Shown: positions 51,201 through 63,300 of the stretch, one piece after another | Position numbering within the stretch: position 1 is the stretch's first letter | Layout: each line of letters starts with the position of its first letter | Assembly: GCA_037893225.1 (NCBI GenBank) | Contig: JAZGUH010000122.1 | Span: 682,001-746,000, forward strand | From: Hippasteria phrygiana | Taxonomy: Eukaryota; Echinodermata; Asteroidea; Valvatida; Goniasteridae | Reading direction: 5' to 3' | Length of the DNA stretch: 64,000 bases | Position numbers and translations under genes: made by a program | The notes under the pieces: generated by a model | Database searches by the model: none | What the model saw: only the letters and a program-made list of their open reading frames with translations | Told to the model about the DNA's origin: nothing

Positions 51201-54200
51201 TTTGGGAAAAAATAGGAAAAAGTAGGAAAAGTAGGAGCAAGGAAAACATTTGGTAAACAAATTAGGGAAAAAATAGGAAATAATAGGAAAAAAATAGGAA
51301 AAGCAGGAATAACTTGAAAGCCTGAGGTCCTAATGAAAGCTTCCGGTCCTGATATCTCACCTGCTGGTTAAGTTGCTACTGCCACTCTCGCCGTCCATGA
51401 AGATAGAATTCTTCAGACCTCTGTTGAAGTCCAGCGGCACTCTCATACACACCATGCGGTTGGCGTAGTGTATAGCTTGACTGTACACTATACTCTCTTC
51501 GTTCTGTACGAGTTTGTCCTGTTCGTCGCAGTCCAGCTGACCCCAGATCCGCAGCTGCTCGGCGGCAATTTCTAGCGGGGAGCGCTCGCCCGACGTGATG
51601 AAACCGTTTGCCGAGTTGCTGGGTGACTCTGTGATGCCGTTGTTTGCCTGTGGAGATGTGAAATAAACGCCAAATGTGACCGGCTCTAAGAAGAAAAATG
51701 GGTATTATGTCGCATAAATTGAAAAATGAGTTAAATTGGCCATATCCTTTTAGATTTAATTTGCTGTAGGTTTGACCCCTGTGGCATTTTGTGTTTGAGA
51801 TATTTTGACATTTGGATACTCATATTTTCCAATTTAACGGAAGTGCGTTTAGATATATAGCCTTTTCAAAGTGAACAAAGAAACTGGCAGGAGCGGGATT
51901 CGAACCTGCGACCTCCGGGTTACCGTACCAGCGGTCTACCAACTGAGCTATCTTGCCCTATGTTGGCGGTCTCCCAAATTGTCAGTATCTTTGTTCAGGT
52001 GGGCGCTAGTCAGAAGTCATAAGCCCAGAATGCCGTATAACCAGGGATCACACCCAATTACGCACCATAATGAAATGCTCGAATACCCAAAATGATTAAC
52101 TAATGAGAAACAACAGAACCAGTTTTCGGTTATGACCGCCAAAACGTAACTCCACCGGGGATGATTACAGAAAGAAGCGACAAAAGTAGACTTACATCAC
52201 ACTTATTGTCATGCTCGGACACATACAGCTGTTTGATGTTAATCTCGACGTCTTGATAGAAAGCCGTCTCCCAGAACCGAAGGCTGGCCCATACTGGGTG
52301 GTCCTGTGTACAGCTGTAGGCAAACTGAATTACCCCGGTGCATAGTTTCTGGAAGGAAAAATATCAACAAAAAAACGAATGGATTTTTATCGTTTTTCTT
52401 AAGGAATCAAATATCTGTGGAATGGAACAGCAGACGAGAAAAACTGGCTCAGAATCACAAGACCGATTTTTTGACTTTCCCGATGTAGTGTATGAAGCAC
52501 TGTATACTCGGTGCTTTCCGACGGCCTGAAAAAAAAAAATCACAGGCTTCCTCAGGCAGGACTCGAACCGAGGACCTCCTGCTTACTAGTGCAGAAGTCT
52601 TTACCCACTCGACCACCGAGCTTGCCGGGTCGGCTGGCCGATTTGAATCCAATGTAGCAGTAGGTACTGCATAATCAGCGAGTCCCGCGGAGTAAGCCTG
52701 TGATTTTTTTTTTCCCACAGACTCTTGGAAAGCACATATATACAGTGCTTCATACACTCAGTCCAGAAAGGACAAAAATCTCTCTTTTAATTTACATCAT
52801 CCCCGATGCAAATTCCTCCTTCTCACTGGCTAAGAATTAGAAGAATGAATGCTCCCAGCCACACATTTGTTTAAAGTGAATAACCACAGGCATCTAAATA
52901 CTCTTATCTTGCCAAAATGAGTTGGAATAACTTGGGCAGAGAATATTTGTGAAGAAAAAGTTGAAAAAAACTAACAGCAGACACCGGTTGATTTGTCTGT
53001 AGCAAGATAAAACCATTTCCAACTCTTTTCACACTGAGAGATTAAGCTCTTCAATATATGCATGACGACCATAGCGGCGGTTTGAAAAAAGACCACCTGG
53101 CTGGTTGACATCCATAGGCACATTCCTGCGCGTACTCAATCCATTCATGTTTCAGTTATATTGTTCTTGAATGGGAGTTTACTGAATAGATGGAGTTTTT
53201 TTTCAAGCAAAGCTTTCATTCACACGAAAGGGGGGTGGGAGCTCCAAGTGTGGTACCCATTGTTTGCGTTTACGCTTGGCTGCACAGCCCCCGTTCTGGG
53301 CATACCAGCCCCCCATCAACAAGTGCCCAACGCAAGGGGGTCAAACAAAGTTTTTGAAGCGTTAGACTCACTCTGCAGAAGGCCGTTACTAGCGGCAGCA
53401 TGGCCATGGTGAGACTGTACTCCTCGCTGGAAGAATCCTCCTGTTTGATAGGAGAGAGAAAATATCGGGAATGACGATCCTGACCACAATTAATTTAGCC
53501 AGGGACAGGAGTTTGATGGACGGGGAGGGGGACGGGGAGGGGGAGGAGGATGGGGAGGGAGGGGGGATGGGGAGGGGGAGGGGGACGGGGAGGGGGACGG
53601 GGAGGGGGATGGGGAGGGGGAGGGGGACAGGGGAGGGGGAGGAGGAGGGGAGGGGGAGGGGGACAGTAGGGGGAGGGGGATGGGGAGGGGGACGGGGAGG
53701 GGGACGGGAAGGGGAGGGAGAATATGCAGGTAATGCTTATAATTAACAGAGCCACAAACTGACATCTGATGGCACCTGTGGAAGTGCCGTGGCCAAGTGG
53801 TTTGGAGCATTGAATTCGAGGTCTGCGGGTAATTCTGCAAGTTGTGGGTTCAAGCCCAGTCCTGGGCTATAGCACTTATACGCTTAATATGGGTAGAGGC
53901 ATTATTAATGCCTTGCAGTGGACTAGTTACCAATCCCGACCCTATTCATACTGTGAAGAGATCAGATTATCTTGTCTTGTTTCAGTGTGAGGGGCTGGTT
54001 CTTCCACACTTTCCTCTGTAGCCCACACCTCAAATGCCTCAGGGCTTGTGATGGGCGATTTGCATAAAAAAAAAATATTAAACAAAATATTTAAAAAAAT
54101 TGTCAGTACAAATTCTAAATGTGTAAGGTCAGGGGGGTATTTTTTACCTGTAATGCACAATTCATGAGTCTGACTACCATATCAAACTGCTGCTGCTCCA

Positions 54201-57200
54201 GAACGGATCGATTCTCTTGAACGTGGAGAGCTAGCTGCCCAACCAAGGCCAGTCTAGTAACACGACTCTTCAGAGAGCGAAGTACCGCTGGAAAAAGCTG
54301 CACAAAGGAAAGAGTCAACAGTTCATTCATCACGTCTTCTTCTTCTTTTTTTACGGAAGTTGCCCAACACAAGGCCGCTGACCCTCGCAAGCTCGGTGGT
54401 CGAGTGGTTAAAGGCCGTGTACATGATTGGTCATTGTTGCAATTTTCAAAAGTGGGCGGATTTGGGGGCTAGTATGTTATAGGAAATATCGTTCCGCTCA
54501 CCTGTTCAAAGTTTTGCGTTGTTGGATGGCGAAAAAACCGAGAGAAAAACGGCGCTCGTTTTCAACCGCCGGGCTGATGATAGCCTTTAGTCAAGGCGCG
54601 CGTGGCTACCAGCTGGACACGTGACGCGCCCTGAATGCCATCATGTCCAGTGCGCCACTCGTCCGGGTAGCCACGCACGCCTTGACTAAAAGGCTACAGG
54701 GCAGTTTTCCAACGATTTCCAGCAGAAATAGTTGAAAGACGATATAAATTTCAACTTTTCTTGACAATGACAGCACACCTGGTGCCATAATTTCACAGGA
54801 TGATTGAGACTACTATTAACTTACAGTCTAGTAAGGTATTTCGTAATAATTCAGTAAAAAACAAATTAGAGAATTACCAATCGTGTACACTACCTTTAAG
54901 ACATCTGCACTGCTAATCAGGAGGTCCTGGGTTCGAGTCCCACCCGAGTAAGCCTGTGATTTTTTTCACACAGGCTCTCAGAAAGCACTGAGCATACAGT
55001 GCTTCATACGCTATGTCGTCGAAAGGTCAACAAATCCCTCTTCTAGTTTACCCAATGCAAAACTCCATCTTCACACTGTTATTTGAGACCGGCTCTACAA
55101 AAATGGATATTATGTCCCAAACTTTGAAAAAAATGATTTACATACATAGTTGAATGTGTCACATCCTCAGCTATAATTGACCTATCGCGGTCGAATCGCG
55201 TCAACGCAGCTTGTGAATTATTGTCCAATCACATCCATTATAATTCCACGTGAAACGCGCAAAATCTGAGACAAACAAAAATTACCACACAACATTCCCA
55301 TAGGGTTGCCTAAGGGGCGTGCTTAACTCGTAAACGGCGATAGGTCAATTTGGTGTAGGTTTGACCCCTGCGCCATTTTGTGTTCTCGAGATATCTTGAC
55401 ATTTGCATATTCATATTTTCCAATTTAACGGAAGTGCATTTAGTGATATAGCCAAAGTAATTTCCAAATAATTATTTTTTTTATCAATATTAACATTTCA
55501 GAAAATAAATTATAAAACCTACATATAACAGAAGCCAACAAACCACCCCCCCAAAAAAAATCATTTCCGTTAATATTTGTTCGCCCTCTTTCCATAGAAC
55601 AGCCCTGTGTGTGTGTTTTTGCATAGCGTGACATATTAATACCATATTTTTTTTTCTCGAGCGGGTTACATTTACTTACCTTCTTGGCGTCTAAGATCCT
55701 GTTATCAAAGATGTGTCCAATGCACGTATGCAGGACATCCAGTCTCCTGGCGCTGTTATTGATGACGTTCATGCGATTCTCGAAGCTGCTGATTTTGGGA
55801 CCGGCAGGTACATTCTGGGCTTTGTGTTGTCTCACTTTGCTCGCTTTCTGGTTCAAGCTCTGTACAATCTGAAATCAAATTGGATTGAGATTTCCAATTA
55901 TTTTTTTAAATTTTTTTTATTAATTTTTTTAGGGAGTTTTTTTTAAATCTCATCTTTTCCCGACCAAAATTAATAAGTTTTATTAAAATCATTGTCTTTA
56001 AATACAGCTATGATGGCACAATCGTGCATTTCGCCATCTCACTTTTAAATAAGCTTACTTTTTGCCTCCCAACTTCCGAGTTACATGACATGCAGTTTTC
56101 TTTTGATGTTTTCATGGATGGTTAAAAAAATAAATAAGAAATCGACCGACCGACCCTCCCTCCTGATTATTCTTCATTTAAGGGCAACAAAATGTATTTG
56201 TTTTGGCCTTACTAGCCTTCTTCAGATGTGGTAGAGACAACAGGAGGGCGCTAGTTGGTTTGTGTGAGTACAAAGGAGTTTGGGGAGCTTTTCATATTGT
56301 CTGGGTGCAGTGTCGATTGCAGTACCGCTGTTTTTCTTTGCGCGACACATTCCGTACCTCAAACCTTGCTGATAAATGGGAAGTCAGGCGGCTTGAATAA
56401 CTGAATAATCATGAGGTCAAAACTGGAGCTTGGAAGCTCATTAAAGGCCAGTCGGCTTGTCAACGATTTCCAGTTTGCAGCGGTCAGAACCCTATTAGTG
56501 GAGGTCTTTTTTTTATGCAAATCGCCCATCACAAGGCCTAGAGCCACTCGAGGTGTGGGCTACAGAGGAAAGTGTGGAAGAACCAGCCTCTCACACTGAA
56601 ACAAGACAAGATAATCTGATCTCTTCACAGTATGAATAGGGTCGGGATGGGTAACTAGTCCATTGCAAGGCATTAATAATGCCTCTACATTTGTTTAATC
56701 CGTTGCCTTTTTGTTCAACAATAATGTTCGGTAGGTTTTGTACACAAAATTTGGGAGCCAAGGATGGTGTTGTTCGGTATAGCCGAATGTTCGGTATAGC
56801 GGTGTTCGTTATAGCGGCGTTCCACTGTACTTGGATACAACCCTTGTTTGATTTGTTCTACACTTACGGCTTTATTGAGACCGTCTTCTATGACGTCGCT
56901 CACCAACTGTTCATCAAGACACGGAAACGGCATCTGATTAATACGTGTGTGAGCACCCTCTGTTGGTCGCGGTATCTTCTCCAAGTACGGTGACTTTGTT
57001 GGATGTTCCTGTAATATCAAAAAAATTATTTACTTCAAAATGCAGGCAGAGAGACATTTTGTTTACACTTGAACGTACGAGCTAAAGACACAGTCATACT
57101 GCCACAAAATGAAGAAATAATGAAGCAAAACTCCAAAAACATAAATCTGATATTCCTCAATGGTACTCATACCCTCTAACATTCCCCTGAGCCACTTACA

Positions 57201-60200
57201 TTTTTTAAAAATTTAACCCACCCAATAGAAGGCTAAAAGAAACTTTAGGTAAAGGGTTACGATCAGAGGCAGGCCTTGCGCCAACTTTTTTTCCTGGCTA
57301 GCCCACTGGGCTAGTTAACTGAAGCTTTTACTAGCCCATTTAGAGTTTTACTAGCCCGTATATAAAAAATAAGAAAACCCCTATATGTTTAGCTCACCAA
57401 TAAAGAAGTTGATATTTTGGAAAATAAAAGGCTGATGGCATACTGTCAAGTTTTATTTATTATTACCGAAAGCATTATTTTGATCAAAATTTGTACAGGT
57501 ATTAGTAATGTGATGGAAATAAGGAAAAAAATTGATTAACAAATGTTGCTAATCATATTGTTATCTGATTAGCAATATGATAAAAATTACTAGCAAAAAC
57601 AAACAAAACGTTCTTGCACAGGGTATGTTGGATTCAAAAACAAATAATTTCCCAGTTGCAGATTTGTACACAATGAGGCCAAGTAAAAAAAAAACGAAAT
57701 GAAAGTAGACAAAAATTCAGCACAGCTTTAATTTTAGCTTCTTGTGATCTGCAAAGAGCACAATAAAGGATGATCTCCTTCGACCGATCCTCCTGTTTCC
57801 ACCATGGCATATGTTTCAGCCGTTTTCGAACGGTGAAATTCGACGGTACTTTCGACATTTTATACATACATTTGTTCATTGTACCATGGAGGTAGGAAAT
57901 TGTACACGCATCACCAGCACAGGCAGGATGCAGCATACAATGTACGTGCGTGCGTCAAACATGATCGTGTCATCCTGGAGCATATAGTTCATGTCGGTAT
58001 AACAAACACGGAATACAGTGTGCTGTATGTAGCGCGCCGAAGCCGCGCTACAGTATGTGTGTACCGTAAAGTGTATGGGGTGTGTGAACGTCTGCGCCCA
58101 CACGTGGGACTGTACCGAACTACACGTACTAATCTCCACACAAAACTGCAGCAACCTCGTTTCCCAAACTATCCTTATCGCGCAAAACCATTGAAAGAAA
58201 CTGCAGACTGACTGGGGGTAAGATTGCGCCAGCGTGTTTGCCCAAAGAACGGATCGGATAAAAACCATCTGCATGTTATGGTGGTTTAATTTCCGTCGTC
58301 GCTGCACAGTTTTGTGTCGAGCATCGGCCGTCGTTCTGCATGATCTTATGAGAAATTTTAATTCGCAAAAACTGCTAATCCAGCTATTTCCATGGTAGGT
58401 TACTGAATTGTTCACTAGCCCACCGGGCAACCAAGGAACCAAGTTTAGGTAGCCCGGAGCATTTTTCACTGGAATTTGTACGCCGGGCTAGTACTATTTC
58501 GAGGCCTGAGAGGTGGAAGGGTTGGCAATATTTTGAATTGTCAACCCTACCACGCTTACAGTTTTCCCGAGTCCGGATCTAAATAGAGGATAATTCTTCG
58601 ACAGATTCCAGAGAAATTACCCCAATCCTTGTCCCGGATCTAAACAGAGGCTTGAGAGGATGAGGGAATGAGCATTGATGTAGAGACACTCACAAACATC
58701 TCGGGTGTTCCTCAACTGCACCCCACTCATGCCCCAATCATTTAACCCACTAGGCCACTTACATTAACCCTAACAGCCCAAGCATTTTTACTAGAATCCT
58801 TCCCTAACCGCACAAACTCCAACACTGTGTAGTAAACCAATGGCACATTCTTTGTACTTGGACAAAATCAGGGCATCAAGTCCCATGCAAAGTGATGGTT
58901 GCCAAGGCTCTACAGTACTCAATCACACAAAATTCAACACAATGGGGTGTTTGATTTTGGCAGGTTAGGGATGGTTAGGGTTAAGACAGACATACTTCCT
59001 GACATCTCAGATGTTCCTCAATGGTATAAACCCCACTCATTCCCTTCAACTTTCCCCTGCGACACGTACGCAACTTATCTTGTATGTTCCAAAACGTGGC
59101 CCAACCCAACAAAATGAGTCACTAGAGTTACTTTTGAGTTACAGGCCCTTAAACATGATTTATACAGTGGAAATCAACAAGAACTGTCAAGATTTTCACC
59201 CACACAATGTCCATATTCATCGGGATATCAGATTGAGTAATACATCAAAATGAAGAGCCAAGTATGCTCTATCCAATGCAAACAGAAACAAACAAGTAAC
59301 ACAAATGACCTTAAGACTCATTTCGTAGGATCCGGTCACAAATGGTACCCCACTCATCCCACCTCCCCTAAAGCCACTTACATTGATGTAGAGATAATCT
59401 CCAACATCTCGGATGTTCTTCAAGGCTCTCTCCGGCAGTCCTTCTTCCTGCGTCATTGCGTCTGAGATGTTGGCCACCAACTGCAAAAGAAACAAGACAA
59501 TTATTTCATTGTCACACAAAACACTGGGTATACAGAGGACAGGCCTCAATTTGAGTATTTTTTGACAGGCCTCAATTTTTTTGATTTTTCTCTTTTCTTT
59601 ATTTCTAGGGGGGGTTCCCCACTTGCCACCCCCCCCCCCCCCCCCCCCCACTACGCCCATGGTCCAGTGTACATTTAAAACAAATCAAGAACTGAATCAC
59701 GTCTTACCTTGTCAAAAATATCGCATATCCTGTACGGTGGCCCCTTCTCGCTGACAAACGTGTTGAAGCTCATGCTGTCCAGAACCTTGCTCAAAAATTC
59801 CTCACCGACCAACGATCGCTCAAATAAGAATAAGCCCTAACAAAAAAAAGAGAGAGAACGAGTTATATTTTGATAATAGGTTTGTGGTCTACAAAAGACT
59901 ACCAACGCCCCGGACATGATGGCGCCATGGCATATCCAGGTCGCGTCACGCGCCCACATAGCCACGCACGCCTTGACTAAAGGCTATCATCCGCCCAACG
60001 GTTGAAAACGAGAGCCGTTTTTCTCTCGTTTTTGTTCACCATCCAACAACGCAAAACTTTGAACAGGTCAGTGGAACGATATTTCCTGTAAAATACTAAC
60101 CCAACCTCCAAATCCGCCCATTTCTGAAAATTGCAACAATGACCAATCATGTACACTGCCTTTAAAACACCACCTCAGGAATTCCAGATTGCGAAAGAGA

Positions 60201-60342
60201 TTCTTAAAAAATTCTGAAATCCGACAAAAAATCCTGAAATCAGGAAAAAATCCTGACAAATCTCACCCCTGGTTAACATGTGATTTCAAAACGTTTCCTG
60301 TGTTTACAACCAGTCGTGAAAACATATCGGCAGGAAGATTGC

Positions 60343-60376
<34 letters not shown>

Positions 60377-63300
60377 CTTTGTTTTACCAGGGAGACCCAT
60401 TCACATAAACTTGTGGTCTTCCATGGGGCCCTGGGAAATATAATTAAAATAAATATAACATAAATAGAATTTCAAATATATTATTAAAAATGTACACCAG
60501 TGGTAAAACAACAAAACACAAGAACAGAAAGGTTCAAACAATAATATACAGAAATAAAATTAAAATATAAAAATAAAATAGGTAAATTACCATCAAAGTA
60601 CACATAGATACATACGGGAATCCGAATAAAACTAATAAAATAATTTCAAAATCCGTCAAAAATAAATAAAGGTTTCGATTTGTAATAGTCAAAATAATAC
60701 AAATAGAATTATATAAATAGAACTGGGTGGGTTTATACAAATAAAAATTAAAACAGCGAAAGATAAAATAATTAAGAGGCAGAAGCTAAAAAGACTTGTC
60801 TTCAGAAGTGATTTAAAATGTGATAGAGATGGCTTGAATTAACCCTATCAAATCCTCCAATTTCAATATGATTTTGCATGCACCCTAGGGGGTTAGGGTT
60901 AAGGGAGCACTTCATATTGTCCGGATACGGTACTGATTGCAGTACCGTTGTTTTTCTTTGCGGCGCTGCATTCCTGACCTCAAACCTAGCTGATGAACGG
61001 GAAGCCAGGCGGCTCGAACAACTCGTGGTTACCTTGTTGAATGTAATAACGGGTTCCGGGTGTATCCTGATGAGGGTCAGGCAGGACCGGTAGCCCATCA
61101 GCAACTCGGCTTGCAGCCTCAGAAAGACAGCGCGGATCTCCTTGTCGGTCACGTCCAGCTTCTGGCTGGTCTCCGGGGGTTTGGGAAATGCCAGATCGGC
61201 GGACTTTAATTCAGGATTCAGAATCTACGGATTGGGAGAAAGAAATGTCTTATTTGACAAGTACAATCGTTAATGTAACTGCTACCATCAGTGCTTCATG
61301 TACTTTAGCCTTGATCAAGGCTGTCAAGCTTGTTCCCTATTTACGAGCAAGCACCCAGCGCTGGCCTGGCCTACACGTACATGCACGTATGTACGTACTC
61401 CCCCCACACACATCTGTAAACAGTACGAAGGATACAGTACGTGTACGTGCCCAGTCTCCGCCATACGTACACGCATAGTCGAGGCGAAAGACAGCCTTGA
61501 CCCAACCGTGGCATGTTTCTTATGTATTTCTTTACATTTTCGGCCGAAACTGGCCGAGCCAATCAAACCTTGTAAACTTTGACTCGAATATGCATATTCA
61601 TGTCAGCATAGCTGCATGCACGATACACGTACACAGTCCAAAGTAAACACGCGCTTCAAATGTAAACACGAATAGCGCGTACTCATTATCATAGTGAGCA
61701 AACACGGTTGGGTCAAGGCTGTCTTTCGCCTCGACTATGCGTGTACGTATGGTGGTGACTGGGCACCAGGACTGGGCACGTAAGTACTGGGTTGTGTTGA
61801 ATAGGTCAGCGCTGGGCTCAGGGAACAAAGCTTGACACCCTTGATCAAGGCTACATGTACTTAAGCAGGGCTTGAAATACCCAGTGGACCCTGGAATGAG
61901 TCTAGCGATTTAAGTGCTGGTAGAGTGGTTTCCATGACCAGCAAGTCCAATGGTCTAATGATTTTTCTTACACTAATCTCTTATTGTCAGGTCAATCCAG
62001 TCAGTTAGCAGTTTGCAGCAGTTAAACCCCATTCATTAATGCCTCAGTGAGTTTCACTATCCCAATTAATCGAGATCCTGTCACATGGGTGTGTTTAAAC
62101 GGTTGTTTCAACACGGCTGGAAGTTGTTCAAACACGGCGCGTCATAACCAGCTGTTCTCAGCCGATACGCAAAAGGGAGAACGTAGTAGGTGCGCGCACA
62201 AGATGTACTTAATTTCACAATGTAAGACAACGCTAATCCAAGCGTATAAAACGCTGCATCTCGTGCGTGCTAGTACGCGCACGCGACAGACAGGCGCGGA
62301 GCGCCTTCACGCGCATGTGTTTTGTACTGAGCAAATGGAAGAAAAAGTGGGGTGAAAAAGTTCGCATTTTGTCCTTTTTACGGGAGATTTTTGCATTTTT
62401 CGTAAGAAGGCATTTATGATATGGGGATACAAATGTGATGACCCGGTCTTTACCAGTCAATAATAACCTTCGGCTCGGTCCATTAACAGCGGTCATTCCC
62501 CTCCTTGGTTTTTATTGACGTGGTAAAGACCGGGTCATCACACTTTTATCCCCTTAATAATATTCCGGCTGTTATTGATGGGGTGCTGGTATGCCAAGAA
62601 CGGGCCGTTCAACCAAGTGTTAATGCAAACAATAGGCACCACACTTAACAGAGTGTTCCTTTTCATCGCACTTAGAGCCCCCTTTCATGTGAATGAAAGC
62701 TTTGCTTGAAAAAGCTCCATCTATTCAGTACACTCCCATTCAAGAACAATATATTTGAAACATGAATGGATTGAGTACGTGCAGGAATGCACCTATAGAT
62801 GTCAACTTTCCAGGGGGTCTTTTTCAAACCACGACTATGGCTGTCGTCCGTATTCAAGATGTTAATTCATTTTAGTTTTCACTAATCTCTTGTTATGGAA
62901 AGCACAACATCAATAAGCCAGTTCGGTATCTCAAAGGTCAAAGGTTATTTGGGATAAAATTGCTGACATAATGTCACGCCATGTTACGCAAACGCCCATT
63001 CTGATTGAATTCAAAACGTGCGCGTTGTGCGACCACCTTTTGTGTTCACACGCGCGTGTTAGGTCACGCGGGTCATTCGGGATCAAATGCCATTGTGCGC
63101 ATGCGCAGTTTAAATACCGAACTGGCTTATTAAGATCAAGCGCAAGTTTATTAAAACTTATAAGCGCATTTCAGTTTTGCTCAATGATACATAAAGCCGA
63201 AATGCGGTTCTTCATCTTCAACGTGTTTTTCTGTTTATTGCATCTTTGATTCAAGCTACTTACTAACGTCAGATGATCTTGCGTCCGTTGGAAGATGTCC

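Noticed and set aside
53490..53840. Proline-rich protein on the minus strand
   Set aside because: Artefact of the GGGGAC/GGGGAGG array.
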